Source: Candidatus Caenarcanum sp. | Lineage (GTDB): Bacteria; Cyanobacteriota; Vampirovibrionia; Gastranaerophilales; UBA9971 | Direction of reading: 5' to 3' | DNA length: 5,763 bases | Assembly: GCA_020720345.1 (NCBI GenBank) | Contig: DYOT01000090.1 | Span: forward strand, 1-5,763 | Shown here: positions 5,659 to 5,763 of the stretch, piece after piece | How the letters are laid out: each line of letters begins with the position of its first letter | Numbering within the stretch: the first letter of the stretch is position 1 | Program-made: the position numbers and the translations under genes | The notes under the pieces: model-generated | Database searches by the model: none | What the model was told of the DNA's origin: nothing | Seen by the model: only the letters and a program-made list of their open reading frames with translations

Positions 5659-5763
5659 CATCACTTAAAGTAATTATGTTTATTTTTTACAAAAATTTTT
5701 AAGCAAACGGCTTCTTAAGTTATTTTGTACTTTTGTATAATGTATTTATCAAAAATTACTTTA

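Larger units (their letters stand above)
5587..5763 (-). promoter_or_regulatory. Upstream region of the lipoprotein-mur operon
   Basis: These 177 bases are very AT-rich and contain no supported gene. The operon promoter is expected here but cannot be fixed. Candidates on the minus strand are the -10-like TATAAT boxes at 5658 and 5633, which lack good -35 boxes, and TTGATA (5752-5747) with a 17-nt gap to TACAAA (5729-5724). On the plus strand a TATAAT at 5736-5741 could serve a divergent gene outside the window, again without a clear -35. A short inverted repeat (AAGC 5701-5704, GCTT 5710-5713) adjoins the palindrome AAAAATTTTT (5691-5700); no role is assigned. Confidence 0.4.

Noticed and set aside
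5691..5713. Hairpin AAGC/GCTT next to AAAAATTTTT as an intrinsic terminator
   Set aside because: The stem is only 4 bp and on neither strand is it followed directly by a T run; on the minus strand five A come first. No gene end is known nearby.

Overview
The window is an AT-rich bacterial segment in which every supported gene lies on the minus strand. Read in transcription order, from the high coordinates down, it holds: an upstream regulatory stretch (5587-5763); a parvulin-type (SurA/PrsA-like) peptidyl-prolyl isomerase lipoprotein (4423-5586); murC with an unusual C-terminal extension (2364-4406); murB (1462-2367); ddl (500-1486); a short intergenic stretch with a near-consensus promoter (390-499); and the first 129 codons of an unrecognised Tyr/Asn/Ser-rich protein that runs off the window edge (1-389).

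The first four genes look like one operon. The lipoprotein gene and murC are 16 nt apart. murC and murB share an ATGA stop/start overlap. murB and ddl overlap by 25 nt, with the ddl ribosome binding site inside the last codons of murB. Three of the products act in cytoplasmic peptidoglycan precursor synthesis: MurB makes UDP-MurNAc, MurC adds L-Ala to it, and Ddl makes the D-Ala-D-Ala dipeptide that MurF later attaches. The lipoprotein probably folds exported proteins outside the inner membrane.

The most unusual feature is MurC. The protein is 680 residues, but the ligase core ends near residue 508. The remaining ~170 residues carry a compact domain (about 540-640) that resembles, from memory of the families, the LPD3/phage BECR-type (barnase-EndoU-colicin-RelE) domains usually seen in phage polyvalent proteins and toxins. 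An Asn-rich hydrophilic tail follows. The MurC core also has an extra ~20-residue segment in its central domain. The downstream ATGA junction with murB is intact despite the extension.

Organism: low G+C, Lys/Asn/Ile-rich proteins, standard stop codons (TAG, TGA and TAA all used), Shine-Dalgarno sites on several genes, a lipobox-bearing SurA-like chaperone, and a murC-murB pair as in Cyanobacteria. This would suit a low-GC relative of Cyanobacteria such as the Gastranaerophilales/Melainabacteria, but that placement is only an inference; other AT-rich didermal lineages are possible. No RNA genes, CRISPR arrays or insertion sequences were seen, and no gene-free stretch exceeds 300 bases.
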